Source: Aliiroseovarius lamellibrachiae (GTDB lineage Bacteria; Pseudomonadota; Alphaproteobacteria; Rhodobacterales; Rhodobacteraceae). From it: a stretch of DNA of 64,000 bases. The position numbers were made by a program, and so were the translations under genes. The notes under the pieces are model-generated. The model searched no databases. It had not been told where the DNA came from and worked only from the letters and a program-made list of their open reading frames with translations. Within the stretch, counting starts at the first letter, position 1; every line of letters begins with the position of its first letter. Location of the stretch: NCBI RefSeq assembly GCF_018599245.1, contig NZ_JAHEVJ010000009.1, forward strand, positions 62,001-126,000, given 5' to 3'. Of this stretch, positions 53,143 through 62,398 are shown piece by piece.

Positions 53143-54130
53143 AGGCAGCGGTACAGGTGTATGACGTTTGACGCAGCATGCAGGGGGTCTTTTCATAGAC
53201 CGTTTTAAACCATCGTGTCAGGTTCGATGTTGCCCCAAACCCGGTTGCAATCGAGATTTCGCGCAGCGACATGCTGGTCAGCGTGATCAATTGATACGCG
53301 CGCTCTAACCGCAAATTGCGATACACAGCCAGCGGCGTTTCACCCGTTAGATCCATAAATCGCCGTTGCAGTTGGCGCGATGAAATGCGGTGGCGATCAG
53401 CCAATTCTTCAATGGCGAGAGGTTGCTCCAACTCGCTCATCATTGTCTCTAATGCCGCACAAACCAACCGATCCCCGCCGGATTTCTGTCGAATGGCGAG
53501 GGCAAATTTGCTTTGCGAACGCTCAACGCCGGTGTCTAAACCAATGTAATCCCGTAAGGCGCCGACCACATATTCGCCATGTTGGCGGGCGAATTGGTCG
53601 AGGATCAGGTTCAGCGCCGCAAAACTGCTGATGGCGCTGTCAATTCGGTCTGATGAGGAGAATTTACGACCATCATTGTCACAGGTCAGCCCTTCCTCCT
53701 CCGCGGCCGCGATGAAGTTGGGATGGATCGCGAGGGGCAGGTCCATGGATTGTCCTGACTGACACACCAGAAAAATGGCGCCACCGACCAAGATGCTACG
53801 CCTGGACAGCCGCAGAATCTGTTGCGCTCGGGCGCGTTCTTCGCGCGAAAATGACCATCTCGAGCGGATATCCCCCAAAAACAGGACGCAACGTTCGCGC
53901 CAATACAGCGGATCACTGGAATGACTCTCCGGCAGGCTATGGGTTTCGACCACATAACGGGCATCGCCGACGAGCTCATTGGCGGCGGCGAATATGTCAA
54001 TAAACATCTGGGCGTTGGCCGAACTGGCGCCTTCAGGAATGATGATATTTACATGCTGTACCAAAATCTGGTCGCGCAGGATGGGCAATGCAGAGTTGTG
54101 GGCCGCAGCGGCGGGAGAAAACTGGTTCAT
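53141..54130 (-). CDS. GlxA-family (AraC-type) transcriptional regulator
   Basis: A 329-residue regulator with an N-terminal DJ-1/PfpI-like domain (QHVNIIIPEGASSANAQMFIDIFAAANEL) and a C-terminal AraC-type double HTH (LAIEELADRHRISSRQLQRRF ... SLREISIATGFGATSNLTRWF). Relatives in Pseudomonas (GbdR, SouR, CdhR) govern glycine betaine, sarcosine and carnitine use. It lies directly downstream of the gcv operon terminator on the same strand, so a role in glycine or methylated-glycine control is plausible. AGGAGA precedes the ATG. Confidence 0.9.
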   Translation of the reverse strand: MNQFSPAAAAHNSALPILRDQILVQHVNIIIPEGASSANAQMFIDIFAAANELVGDARYVVETHSLPESHSSDPLYWRERCVLFLGDIRSRWSFSREERARAQQILRLSRRSILVGGAIFLVCQSGQSMDLPLAIHPNFIAAAEEEGLTCDNDGRKFSSSDRIDSAISSFAALNLILDQFARQHGEYVVGALRDYIGLDTGVERSQSKFALAIRQKSGGDRLVCAALETMMSELEQPLAIEELADRHRISSRQLQRRFMDLTGETPLAVYRNLRLERAYQLITLTSMSLREISIATGFGATSNLTRWFKTVYEKTPCMLRQTSYTCTAA

Positions 54131-54151
54131 GGAATGTCTCCTGCAGGAAGA

Positions 54152-54175
54152 CCCCCGCCAGCGAGCCGGCGGGGG
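54152..54175 (-). terminator. Terminator hairpin of the gcv operon
   Basis: CCCCCGCC (54152-54159) and GGCGGGGG (54168-54175) make a perfect 8-bp GC stem with an 8-base loop, 13 bp after the gcvP stop on the minus strand. The following sequence has only a short T-containing stretch. Confidence 0.7.
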
Positions 54176-54188
54176 AGGGGTTTATGAT

Positions 54189-57047
54189 TTACTCAGCTGC
54201 GTCCTCGTAGTCCTCCATCGGAGGACAGGTGCAGACGAGATTCCGGTCGCCGTAGGCATTGTCGACGCGATTAACCGGAGACCAATATTTGTCCACGCCC
54301 AAGGAACCGGCTGGGAAGCAGGCCTCTTCGCGGGTGTAGGGACGGTCCCAATCACCCACCAGATCGCGCACCGTGTGGGGGGCGTTCTTAAGTGGGTTGT
54401 TTTCGGCGTCAATTTTGCCGTCGATGATGTCCTGCGCCTCTGCACGGATCGACAGCATGGCGTCGCAGAAGCGATCCAGCTCATCCTTGGGCTCCGATTC
54501 TGTCGGCTCGACCATCAAGGTGCCAGCCACAGGCCAAGACATGGTTGGGGCGTGGAACCCGCTGTCGACCAAGCGCTTGGCAATATCGTCCACCGACACA
54601 TGAGCAGCCTCGTCCAAGGGACGCGTGTCCAAGATGCATTCATGCGCAACACGACCGGTTTTGGACGTGTAAAGCACGGGGAAAGCATCTTTCAAACGGG
54701 CCGCAATATAGTTGGCGTTCAGGATCGCAACTTTGGTTGCTTGGGTCAGGCCAGCGCCCCCCATCAAGAGCACATAAGCCCAAGATACGGGAAGGATTGA
54801 AGGCGAGCCAAAGGGCGCGGCTGATACCGGACCAATTGCTTGGTTCAGCTCTGGGTGACCGGGCAAATGTGCTTCAAGATGCGCACGTACACCGATCGGA
54901 CCCATGCCGGGGCCGCCCCCGCCGTGTGGAATGCAAAAGGTTTTGTGCAGGTTCAGGTGGCTGACGTCTCCGCCGATTTTTCCCGGCTGTGCAAGGCCCA
55001 CCATCGCGTTCATATTGGCGCCATCGATGTAAACCTGACCGCCGTGATCATGAGTGATCTTGCAAACCTCTTGCACGGTTTCTTCAAATACGCCGTGGGT
55101 CGATGGATAGGTGATCATGCAGGCGGCCAGATTGTCCGAATGCTTCACGGCTTTTTCAGTGAAGTCTGCGATGTCGATGTTGCCATCCTCATCCGCCTTC
55201 ACCGGGACCACTTGATACCCAACCATATGCGCCGACGCGGGGTTGGTCCCGTGGGCTGAGGTTGGGATCAGACAGACATTCCGATGCCCTTCGCCACGGC
55301 TGGCGTGGTAGTTGCTGATCGTCAACAGACCGGCATATTCACCCTGCGCGCCCGAGTTTGGTTGCATTGAAATCGCATCATAGCCAGTGATTTGACACAG
55401 CTTGTCGCTGAGATCGTCAATCATCTCGTAATAACCAGCAGCCTGATCCACAGGAACAAACGGGTGCAGGTTGGCAAATTCTGGCCATGTGACCGGGATC
55501 ATCTCAACCGTCGCGTTCAGTTTCATGGTGCAGGACCCAAGCGGGATCATTGCGCGGTCAAGCGCCAGATCGCGGTCTGCAAGACGACGCATATAACGGG
55601 TCATCTCGGCCTCAGCCCGGTTTTTGTGGAAAATCGGGTGGGTCAGATATTCACTTTCGCGCAGCGCATAATCGGGCAGGCGATAGGCGCGGTTTTTCAC
55701 GCTATCGTCTTTTTTGTCGATGCCAAAGGCGCCCCAAACTGCCTCGATGGTCTCGGCGCGGGTTTGTTCATCCAGCGAGATACCGATGTGATCGTCGCCG
55801 ACTTTGCGCAGGTTCACACCGCGCGCCACAGCCGCTTCCATAACGGTTTTCTGCAGTGGGCCAACCTCGACGGTGATGGTGTCAAAGAACACCTCTGGCG
55901 AGACTTTAAAGCCAGCTTCTTCCAAACCAGCAGCAAGGCGAGAGGTTTTGCGGTGCACCGATTGGGCAATTGCTTTGATGCCGTCAGGACCATGATAAAC
56001 AGCATACATAGACGCCATAACCGCCAGCAAAGCCTGTGCGGTGCAGACGTTAGAGTTGGCTTTTTCACGGCGGATGTGCTGTTCGCGGGTTTGCAGCGCC
56101 AAACGGTACGCTTTGTTGCCACGGCTGTCGATCGACACGCCAATAATCCGTCCAGGCATCGAGCGTTTCAGCTTGTCGGTGGTTGCCATATAAGCGGCGT
56201 GTGGACCACCAAAGCCCATCGGAACACCGAAACGCTGGGTCGAACCGATGGCAATATCGGCGCCCATTTCGCCCGGGGATTTCAACAGGGCCAGCGCCAG
56301 AATGTCAGCGGCGACAATGGCAATGCCTTTGTGTTCATGCATCGCGGCGATTTCAGCGGTATAATCACGAACATGGCCGTATGTGCCGGGGTATTGGAAA
56401 ATAGCACCAAAATACGCACCGGGCTCCAGCTCGGATGGATCAGCAACCGTAACTTCAACACCCAGCGGCTTTGCGCGGGTTTTGATCACGGCGATGGTTT
56501 GGGCGTGACAGTTTTGGTCGACGAAAAACGACGATGCATTTGACTTTGATTTGCCAGCGCGTTTGGCCATTGCCATTGCTTCGGCCGCCGCGGTTGCTTC
56601 GTCCAGAAGCGAGGCGTTTGAAACGGGCAGGCCGGTGAAATCAGAAACCATGGTTTGGAAGTTCAGAAGGGCTTCCAAACGACCTTGGGAAATTTCTGGC
56701 TGGTAGGGCGTGTAAGCCGTGTACCACGCCGGATTTTCCAGAATGTTGCGCAGGATCGGCGCAGGTGTGGTGGTGCCGTAGTAGCCTTGACCAATCAACG
56801 AGGTCAGCACTTCGTTTTTCGCGGCGATTTCCTTCATGTGGAAAAGCGCATCGCGTTCGGTCATCGCTTCGCCCCAGTCCAGGGATTCGTCTTGGCGAAT
56901 AGCTGGGGGAACAGTGGCATCGATCAATTCGTCGAGTGTTTTGAACCCGATCACCTTGAGCATCTCGGCCATTTCTTGCGGCGAGGGGCCAATGTGGCGG
57001 CGGTTGGCGAAATCATAAGCTTCGTAGTCGGTCAGTTTGAACGCCAT
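54189..57047 (-). CDS. gcvP: Glycine dehydrogenase (decarboxylating), P protein
   Basis: A 952-residue PLP-dependent P protein of the homodimeric single-chain type. It decarboxylates glycine and passes the aminomethyl group to the lipoyl arm of GcvH. The start [22 protein letters not shown] and the PLP-Lys segment [20 protein letters not shown] are clear. AAGGA precedes the ATG. It is the last gene of the uspA-gcvT-gcvH-gcvP transcript, separated from gcvH by a 74-bp GC-rich spacer. The long antisense open frame at 55392-56543 is a codon-bias shadow. Confidence 0.97.
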   Translation of the reverse strand: MAFKLTDYEAYDFANRRHIGPSPQEMAEMLKVIGFKTLDELIDATVPPAIRQDESLDWGEAMTERDALFHMKEIAAKNEVLTSLIGQGYYGTTTPAPILRNILENPAWYTAYTPYQPEISQGRLEALLNFQTMVSDFTGLPVSNASLLDEATAAAEAMAMAKRAGKSKSNASSFFVDQNCHAQTIAVIKTRAKPLGVEVTVADPSELEPGAYFGAIFQYPGTYGHVRDYTAEIAAMHEHKGIAIVAADILALALLKSPGEMGADIAIGSTQRFGVPMGFGGPHAAYMATTDKLKRSMPGRIIGVSIDSRGNKAYRLALQTREQHIRREKANSNVCTAQALLAVMASMYAVYHGPDGIKAIAQSVHRKTSRLAAGLEEAGFKVSPEVFFDTITVEVGPLQKTVMEAAVARGVNLRKVGDDHIGISLDEQTRAETIEAVWGAFGIDKKDDSVKNRAYRLPDYALRESEYLTHPIFHKNRAEAEMTRYMRRLADRDLALDRAMIPLGSCTMKLNATVEMIPVTWPEFANLHPFVPVDQAAGYYEMIDDLSDKLCQITGYDAISMQPNSGAQGEYAGLLTISNYHASRGEGHRNVCLIPTSAHGTNPASAHMVGYQVVPVKADEDGNIDIADFTEKAVKHSDNLAACMITYPSTHGVFEETVQEVCKITHDHGGQVYIDGANMNAMVGLAQPGKIGGDVSHLNLHKTFCIPHGGGGPGMGPIGVRAHLEAHLPGHPELNQAIGPVSAAPFGSPSILPVSWAYVLLMGGAGLTQATKVAILNANYIAARLKDAFPVLYTSKTGRVAHECILDTRPLDEAAHVSVDDIAKRLVDSGFHAPTMSWPVAGTLMVEPTESEPKDELDRFCDAMLSIRAEAQDIIDGKIDAENNPLKNAPHTVRDLVGDWDRPYTREEACFPAGSLGVDKYWSPVNRVDNAYGDRNLVCTCPPMEDYEDAAE

Positions 57048-57121
57048 GTTCAGATCCTTTTGCGGGGGGCACCGTCCCGCCGGGGCAGGGGCCGCCGACG
57101 GGAGTTAAGTTAGGGGGTCGA

Positions 57122-57487
57122 TTAGCCGATGAACGCTTTGTACGCGTCAAGATCCATCAGATCCTCAAGCTGTGAGGGGTTCGACAATTTGACCTTGTAG
57201 ATCCAGGCGTCGGCCTCGGGGCTTTCGTTCAGCGAGCCGGGAGCACCTTCGAGTGTGTCATTGGCTTCAACCACAACACCATCAACCGGGGCGTAAATCT
57301 CCGATGCGGCTTTTACCGACTCGATCACACCAATCTCATCGCCTTTTTCAAATTCATCGTCTGCTTCTTTTTGCTCGATGAAAACCACTTCACCCAGCTG
57401 GTCTGCCGCGTGTTGTGTGATGCCGACGGTGGCGATGTCGCCCTCGACGGTGATCCATTCATGCTCTTCGGAATAATAGGTGGTCAT
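57122..57487 (-). CDS. gcvH: Glycine cleavage system H protein
   Basis: A 121-residue lipoyl carrier protein. The lipoylated residue is Lys59 in IGVIESVKAASEIYAPVDG, and the acidic surface typical of GcvH is evident. It shuttles the aminomethyl group from GcvP to GcvT. AAGGA lies upstream, and it follows gcvT by 17 bp. Confidence 0.97.
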   Translation of the reverse strand: MTTYYSEEHEWITVEGDIATVGITQHAADQLGEVVFIEQKEADDEFEKGDEIGVIESVKAASEIYAPVDGVVVEANDTLEGAPGSLNESPEADAWIYKVKLSNPSQLEDLMDLDAYKAFIG

Positions 57488-57504
57488 GATGACATTCCTT
57501 ACGT

Positions 57505-58602
57505 TTAGCGTTTGTAGTTTTGTTTGACGAAGGGCAGGGCAACAATCTCTGCTGGTTGTGCCTTGCCGCGAATGATCAGGTTCACTTGCTCGCCCGGTTC
57601 CCCGTGGCCCTTGGCAACGTAGCCCATTGCGACGGGGCCGCCAACCGTTGGGCCAAAGCCGCCGGATGTGATCTCGCCGATGGTGTTGCCCTCAGCGCAT
57701 TGAATTTCAACATGCGCACGGGCCGGGGCGCGGCCAACGGGCTTGATGCCAACCAGTTTCTTGGCGGCGCCTTCGGCGATTTCACGTTGGATGCGGGCCG
57801 CCCCAGGGAAACCGCCATCTTCGCGGCGGCGTTTCTGAATGGCCCAGATCAGTGACCCTTCGATCGGCGAGGTTGTGTCGTCGATGTCGTTGCCATAAAG
57901 GCAAAGACCGGCCTCAAGTCGCAGACTGTCGCGGGCGCCAAGGCCAGCGGCTTCGCAATCTTCATGGGCCAGAAACGCGCGGGCAATCTCTTCGGCGTTG
58001 GCCTCGGGGATCGAAATTTCGTAGCCGTCTTCGCCGGTGTAGCCCAGACGCGAAATGCGGCATTCGACACCGTTGATATCCGCCAGTGTGGTTTCCATGA
58101 ATTTCAATTCACGCGCGGCAGGGCAAAGGGTGCCAACGACGTTTTCGGCGGCGGGCCCTTGAACGGCAACCAACGCGCGGTCGAAAATCTCGGTGACTTC
58201 GACGCCGTCCAGGTTGGCCGCCATATGCGGGATGTCCTGATGGCGCATCGAGGCGTTGACGACGACAAAGAAATGGTCGCCTGCGTTTGAGACAATCAGG
58301 TCATCCATGATGCCGCCGGCGTCATTTGTGAAGAACCCGTAACGTGCCTTGCCCTCTTTCAGAGCGGCAAATGCCTGGGGGCACAACGCTTCGAGTTTTT
58401 CGCCCACATTGTCGCCCTTGAGGATCACCTGACCCATGTGGCTGACATCAAAAAGCGCGGCCTTTTCGCGGCATTGCTTATGCTCGCCCATAATCCCCAG
58501 CGGGTATTGAACGGGCATGTCCCAGCCAGCAAAATCAACAATTTTTCCGCCAAGTTCGACGTGCAGATCATAAAGCGGGGTGCGTTTGGGGGCATCGGTC
58601 AT
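57505..58602 (-). CDS. gcvT: Aminomethyltransferase, T protein
   Basis: A 365-residue folate-dependent T protein releasing ammonia and producing 5,10-methylene-tetrahydrofolate. The N-terminal region LYDLHVELGGKIVDFAGWDMPVQY and the catalytic Asp region in ALFDVSHMGQVI are diagnostic; a C-terminal barrel follows (TSGGFGPTVGGPVAMGYV). It starts only 20 bp after uspA, so the stress-protein gene and the gcv genes probably share a transcript. Confidence 0.96.
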   Translation of the reverse strand: MTDAPKRTPLYDLHVELGGKIVDFAGWDMPVQYPLGIMGEHKQCREKAALFDVSHMGQVILKGDNVGEKLEALCPQAFAALKEGKARYGFFTNDAGGIMDDLIVSNAGDHFFVVVNASMRHQDIPHMAANLDGVEVTEIFDRALVAVQGPAAENVVGTLCPAARELKFMETTLADINGVECRISRLGYTGEDGYEISIPEANAEEIARAFLAHEDCEAAGLGARDSLRLEAGLCLYGNDIDDTTSPIEGSLIWAIQKRRREDGGFPGAARIQREIAEGAAKKLVGIKPVGRAPARAHVEIQCAEGNTIGEITSGGFGPTVGGPVAMGYVAKGHGEPGEQVNLIIRGKAQPAEIVALPFVKQNYKR

Positions 58603-58622
58603 TAGATTGCCTTTCTCTTAGA

Positions 58623-59036
58623 TTAGTCGCGGACCACGGTGACAGTGCAATGTGCATTGCGCACCACACGGGCCAGATTTGGGCCAATTTCATAATTGGG
58701 GAATTCGCCTTTGTTTGAGGCGATAATAATCAAGTCAACGCCGCTTTTGTGGGCCAATTTCAAAATTTCGCGATACACGCTGCCCTCTGGGATATGCACC
58801 GTCACATCGGCGGCTCCGCCAGCGGCCAAAATCGCGTTGACCTTGCCGCGCACATATTCTTTTGCGCCCGACCCGTAGCCTTCAGGCAGGTTCGGCAATT
58901 TGATGATTTCAGGAACAACTTCAACAACGTGAAGCTCGGCGCCGTAAAACTTGGCCTGTTCCAATGCATATGGAAGCGCCTTCTTCCACGAGCGGTCATC
59001 GGTGTGGTCAATCGTCAGCAGGATTTTTTTAGCCAT
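58623..59036 (-). CDS. Universal stress protein (UspA family)
   Basis: A 137-residue UspA-domain protein beginning MAKKILLTIDHTDDRSWKKALPYALEQAK. The ATP-loop region, usually G-2x-G-9x-G(S/T), appears here as a non-canonical IIASNKGEFPNYEIGPNLARVVRNA, so ATP binding is uncertain. It precedes gcvT by 20 bp and follows agcS by a terminator-containing spacer, so it heads the gcv unit. Its role beside glycine cleavage is unknown. Confidence 0.88.
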   Translation of the reverse strand: MAKKILLTIDHTDDRSWKKALPYALEQAKFYGAELHVVEVVPEIIKLPNLPEGYGSGAKEYVRGKVNAILAAGGAADVTVHIPEGSVYREILKLAHKSGVDLIIIASNKGEFPNYEIGPNLARVVRNAHCTVTVVRD

Positions 59037-59064
59037 CTGACATCTCCGGTAAAATAAGAGGGAA

Positions 59065-59085
59065 GGGGGCCGGGTGCCGGCCCCC
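59065..59085 (-). terminator. Intrinsic terminator of agcS
   Basis: GGGGGCCGG (59065-59073) and CCGGCCCCC (59077-59085) form a perfect 9-bp stem with a 3-base loop just after the symporter stop. On the minus strand it runs into TTCCCTCTTATTTT, a T-rich tail. Some read-through into uspA-gcvTHP is possible. Confidence 0.8.
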
Positions 59086-59093
59086 AGGTTTGT

Positions 59094-60452
59094 TTATTCG
59101 GCTGCTTGTGCCGCGCTGCGTTTGGCAAAGTATTCTTTGGTCAGTTTCCCAACAATTGGGCTGAGCAGTGCCAAAGCGATCAGGTTCGGGATCGCCATCA
59201 TTGCGTTCAGCGTATCCGCCAGCAACCAGATGAAGCCCAGATCAGCGGTGGCGCCAAAGTAAATCGCCACGATCCACAGGATCCGGTACGGCATCAACGC
59301 TTTTGCACCGAAGAAGAAGCCGACGCATTTCTCGCCATAAAACGACCAGCCAAGAATGGTGGTGAAGGCAAAGATCGACAGCGAGATGGCGATCAGCGAC
59401 CCGCCAATACCGGGCAAGGATGTTTCAAACGCCAGCGAAGTCAAGGCCGCACCACTTTCGCCAGATGTCCACGCGCCGGACGAGATGATGGCAAGGCCGG
59501 TAATCGAACATACGATGATCGTGTCGATAAAGGTGCCCAGCATCGCAACCAGGCCTTGATTTACAGGGCTGTCATTTGAGGCTGCTGCGTGTGCAATCGG
59601 CGCAGACCCCAGACCCGCTTCGTTTGAGAACACGCCGCGTGCCACACCAAAACGGATTGCTGCCATGACCGCCGCACCTGCAAATCCACCGGTCGCAGCC
59701 GACGGGGTGAAAGCATAGGTGAAGACCATAGAGATCGCGTTGCCAATCTCGCTTGCGTTGATCAACAGAACCAACAGGCCCGCGAGGATATAGCTGACGG
59801 CCATAAAGGGCACCAGTTTACCGGCAACAGCGCCAATGCGCGAAATGCCACCCAAGATTACTGCGGCGGTCAGAACCATCAAGATCACGCCGGTCACAGA
59901 GGTGTTGATGCCAAAGTTGCTGTCGAGCACCTGTGCCACGCCATTGGCCTGAACCCCGTTCCCGATGCCGAATGCTGCGATTGCTCCAAACAGGGCAAAG
60001 GCGGGCGCCAGCCAGTACCACTTGGGTCCAAGACCGTTTTTGATGTAATACATCGGACCGCCAACATAGTTGCCCAGCTCGTCTGTTTCACGGTATTTCA
60101 CCGCCAAAACGGCCTCGGCATATTTGGTGGCCATCCCCACAAGGGCGGTCATCCACATCCAGAAAAGCGCGCCGGGGCCACCAAGGAAGACAGCCGTTGC
60201 AACGCCTGCGATGTTCCCGGTGCCGATGGTGGCGGACAGCGATGTCATCAACGCGTTGAACGGGCTGATTTGCCCTTCGCCTTGGTTTTCGCGACCTTCA
60301 AACAACAACTTAAAGCCTGTGCCGACCCGCAGGATTGGCATGAATTTCAAAAAGACCTGCAAAAACAGGCCCACTCCCAAAATAAGGATGAGCATTGGCC
60401 ATCCCCAAACGACGCCATTAATGGCCCCTACGATATTGTTAAGCGCTTCCAT
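59094..60452 (-). CDS. Sodium:alanine/glycine symporter (AgcS family)
   Basis: A 452-residue AgcS-family transporter with about ten to eleven membrane segments, including the family segment GGPMYYIKNGLGPKW and the GNIAGVATAVFLGGPGALFWMW region. GGAGGAAACC precedes the ATG. It imports alanine or glycine with sodium. Location upstream of uspA-gcvTHP and divergent from an HTH-cupin regulator makes glycine the likely substrate, feeding the glycine cleavage system. Confidence 0.95.
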   Translation of the reverse strand: MEALNNIVGAINGVVWGWPMLILILGVGLFLQVFLKFMPILRVGTGFKLLFEGRENQGEGQISPFNALMTSLSATIGTGNIAGVATAVFLGGPGALFWMWMTALVGMATKYAEAVLAVKYRETDELGNYVGGPMYYIKNGLGPKWYWLAPAFALFGAIAAFGIGNGVQANGVAQVLDSNFGINTSVTGVILMVLTAAVILGGISRIGAVAGKLVPFMAVSYILAGLLVLLINASEIGNAISMVFTYAFTPSAATGGFAGAAVMAAIRFGVARGVFSNEAGLGSAPIAHAAASNDSPVNQGLVAMLGTFIDTIIVCSITGLAIISSGAWTSGESGAALTSLAFETSLPGIGGSLIAISLSIFAFTTILGWSFYGEKCVGFFFGAKALMPYRILWIVAIYFGATADLGFIWLLADTLNAMMAIPNLIALALLSPIVGKLTKEYFAKRSAAQAAE

Positions 60453-60480
60453 GGTTTCCTCCCCACGCGTTCTTCACCTC

Positions 60481-60510
60481 TGCGCCAAACAAGACTTGCC
60501 ATTTGGCGCA
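60481..60510. promoter_or_regulatory. Inverted repeat in agcS leader
   Basis: TGCGCCAAA (60481-60489) and TTTGGCGCA (60502-60510) make a perfect 9-bp inverted repeat with a 12-base loop, 29 bp upstream of the agcS start. It may be an operator or a leader RNA hairpin. It does not match glycine riboswitch core sequence. Confidence 0.5.
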
Positions 60511-60584
60511 ATATTATCTGTGTGCCTGTCGCAATCGGGTCCAAGAGCGGCGTCTTGCCGTTACGTTATAAGGCACAATTCCCT

Positions 60585-60629
60585 TATAGGAAACAAATCC
60601 ACTATAGGCAACATTTGTCTATATATAGG
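60585..60629. promoter_or_regulatory. Three TATAGG direct repeats (candidate operator array)
   Basis: TATAGG occurs at 60585-60590, 60603-60608 and 60624-60629, in the context CTTATAGGAAACAAAT, ACTATAGGCAACATTT and TATATAGGGATTTT. Starts are 18 and 21 bp apart. They lie in the 233-bp divergent region between agcS and the HTH-cupin regulator, 57 bp upstream of the latter, and probably form its binding sites. Confidence 0.55.
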
Positions 60630-60685
60630 GATTTTGACATATGTAGGAAGCGTGGATAAGCTATAAGAAAACAGGGAGAAACGCG

Positions 60686-61303
60686 GTGATGGAATGGGTT
60701 CCTCATGAGGAAAACACCCCGATTGCAGAGGGGACCGAGGCCCCTGATGGGGAAGTTTTGGGAAAAATGATTCGCGAAGCGCGTAAGGATATGGGTCTGA
60801 CTTTGGAAGAAGCGGCTGGGAGTGCGGGCATCGGGCGCTCGACGCTTTCCAAGATCGAAAACAACCAAACCCGCCCCAGTTTTGATATCATCCGCCGCCT
60901 GATGCAAACCCTGAATCTGGAAACGCCGCAGCTTTTTGTGCAATCCGCGAAATCAGACATTTCCGGGCGCCGCGACTTTACGCCCTCCGGGCTTGGCGAG
61001 CATAAAGAAACCCAGACCTATGACCATGAGTTGTTGTGCAATGAGCTGACGTCAAAGCGCATGGTGCCCTATATCTCGACAATCAAAGCCCGTGAGGTGG
61101 CAGAGTTTGAAAACTGGGTGCGCCATAGTGGTGAGGAATTTATGTTCGTAATTTCAGGCGAGCTGACGCTGCACACCGAACATTATCGTCCGCTCAATAT
61201 GAAAGCGGGGGATTCCGTGTATTACGACAGTGGTATGGGGCATGGCTGCGTTTCAACCGGCGAAGAAGATGCCAAGGTGCTGTGGGTGTCGCTGCAGGTG
61301 TAG
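60686..61303 (+). CDS. XRE-family HTH regulator with C-terminal cupin domain
   Basis: A 205-residue regulator. The N-terminal HTH_3 domain (LGKMIREARKDMGLTLEEAAGSAGIGRSTLSKIENNQTRPSFDIIRRL) is followed by a cupin_2 domain (GEEFMFVISGELTLHTEHYRPLNMKAGDSVYYDSGMGHG) likely to bind an amino acid or metal. The GTG at 60686 is 7 bp from GGGAG; an ATG directly after it (60689) is an alternative. Members often regulate amine or amino acid use. It is divergent from agcS, its most likely target. Confidence 0.9.
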   Translation: MMEWVPHEENTPIAEGTEAPDGEVLGKMIREARKDMGLTLEEAAGSAGIGRSTLSKIENNQTRPSFDIIRRLMQTLNLETPQLFVQSAKSDISGRRDFTPSGLGEHKETQTYDHELLCNELTSKRMVPYISTIKAREVAEFENWVRHSGEEFMFVISGELTLHTEHYRPLNMKAGDSVYYDSGMGHGCVSTGEEDAKVLWVSLQV

Positions 61304-61631
61304 CGCCGTACTGTATCCACTCCGCGATCCAGTCCATTCAATTTACCGTCACGCCCCGGTGTCGCCAAATCAGGTTCGCCCGAGTTTTTATGCCGCCACA
61401 ATGCGTTTTCCGTTTGGGCCGGACACTGGGTATCTGGGGTCGGCCAAAACTGCGGAGGTTAGGTTTTCGTAAAAACGTTCGCCCAAATCCTTACGGATTT
61501 GGGCCTTGCCTAGAAAGGCAAATGCGCGGGCCCATATGTGGTGATCAACTTGGGGGCCAGCCCATCCGTCCGTCGCGGGTTTGCGGGAATTGTCTCTTGT
61601 TGTTCTGGGGCAAACGGGTCAATGTCTGCAC
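61304..61631. other. 328-bp upstream region of the molybdate operon
   Basis: No credible gene. It holds two tandem hairpins (61481-61521) and must also carry the modABC promoter. No match to a typical ModE box was recognised. Confidence 0.5.
61481..61521 (+). promoter_or_regulatory. Two tandem hairpins upstream of modA
   Basis: GCCCAAATCC (61481-61490), loop TTAC, GGATTTGGGC (61495-61504) is a perfect 10-bp stem. Two bases later TTGCCT (61506-61511) and AGGCAA (61516-61521) form a second stem with an AGAA loop. No T-run follows. They lie 110 bp before modA. They could terminate the regulator transcript poorly, act in the mod leader, or be DNA-binding sites. Confidence 0.6.
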
Positions 61632-62396
61632 ATGTTCAAGCGGCTTCTTTGTGTTCTAATCGTTGCGGTTATGATGGGGCCGCAGGTCGCCCCTGCCCAG
61701 GCGGAGCAGGTTACGGTTTTTGCTGCGGCCAGCATGAAGACCGCGCTGGAGAAAATCATCGATGATTTCGAAAAGGCTTCTGGAATTGATGTAACTTTGT
61801 CGGTCGCAGGCTCTTCGGTATTGGCCCGCCAAATCGAATATGGGGCGCCCGCGGATGTGTTTATCTCTGCGAACTCCGACTGGATGGACCACTTGGAAAA
61901 CGCCGGACGGATTTCAGGTGAAAGCCGCGTGGATTTGGTTGGAAATACTCTGGTTCTGATTGGACGAGAGGGCGGGCAGGTCGAAGTCTCTGAAAACCTC
62001 AATCTTTTGCAATTGCTGGGGTCAGGGCGTTTGGCGATGGCGCTGGTCGAGGCGGTGCCTGCGGGGATCTATGGAAAAGCGGCGTTAACATCGCTTGGGT
62101 TGTGGGACGATGTGCAAACCAAAGTCGCGCAGGTGGACAATGTGCGCGCCGCCCTTGCATTGGTTGCGCAGGGCGCCGCGCCAATTGGGATTGTCTATGC
62201 CAGCGACGCGCACGCTGATCCTCGTGTTGTGGTCTTGGGCCAATTTCCAAAAATGAGCCACCCCCCCATTCACTATCCTGCGGCTGTTGTGACGGGGCGC
62301 ATGACGAACGGTGCCCTTTCTTTTCTGAACTATCTACAATCCCAACCCGCACGCGCCATTTTTGGCGCACAAGGGTTTCAGGTGTTGGAGGATTAG
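61632..62396 (+). CDS. modA: Molybdate ABC transporter substrate-binding protein
   Basis: A 254-residue periplasmic molybdate receptor. ATG at 61632 gives a Sec signal peptide (FKRLLCVLIVAVMMGPQVAPAQA). The mature part, EQVTVFAAASMKTALEKI, SVAGSSVLARQIEYGAPADVFISAN and PIGIVYASDA, is characteristic of ModA. Ribosome-binding sequence is weak; a start 51 bp upstream would lack a clean signal peptide. First gene of modABC. Confidence 0.95.
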   Translation: MFKRLLCVLIVAVMMGPQVAPAQAEQVTVFAAASMKTALEKIIDDFEKASGIDVTLSVAGSSVLARQIEYGAPADVFISANSDWMDHLENAGRISGESRVDLVGNTLVLIGREGGQVEVSENLNLLQLLGSGRLAMALVEAVPAGIYGKAALTSLGLWDDVQTKVAQVDNVRAALALVAQGAAPIGIVYASDAHADPRVVVLGQFPKMSHPPIHYPAAVVTGRMTNGALSFLNYLQSQPARAIFGAQGFQVLED

Positions 62397-62398
62397 GC

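Noticed and set aside
55392-56543. 383-codon open frame antisense to gcvP
   Set aside because: It lies wholly within the well-supported gcvP gene, has no family resemblance and low-complexity His/Arg-rich composition typical of antisense shadows in GC-rich genes.
58603-59093. Glycine riboswitch upstream of uspA-gcvTHP
   Set aside because: The spacers are only 20 and 57 bp and contain a ribosome-binding site and the agcS terminator; no riboswitch core could be placed. The agcS leader was also checked.
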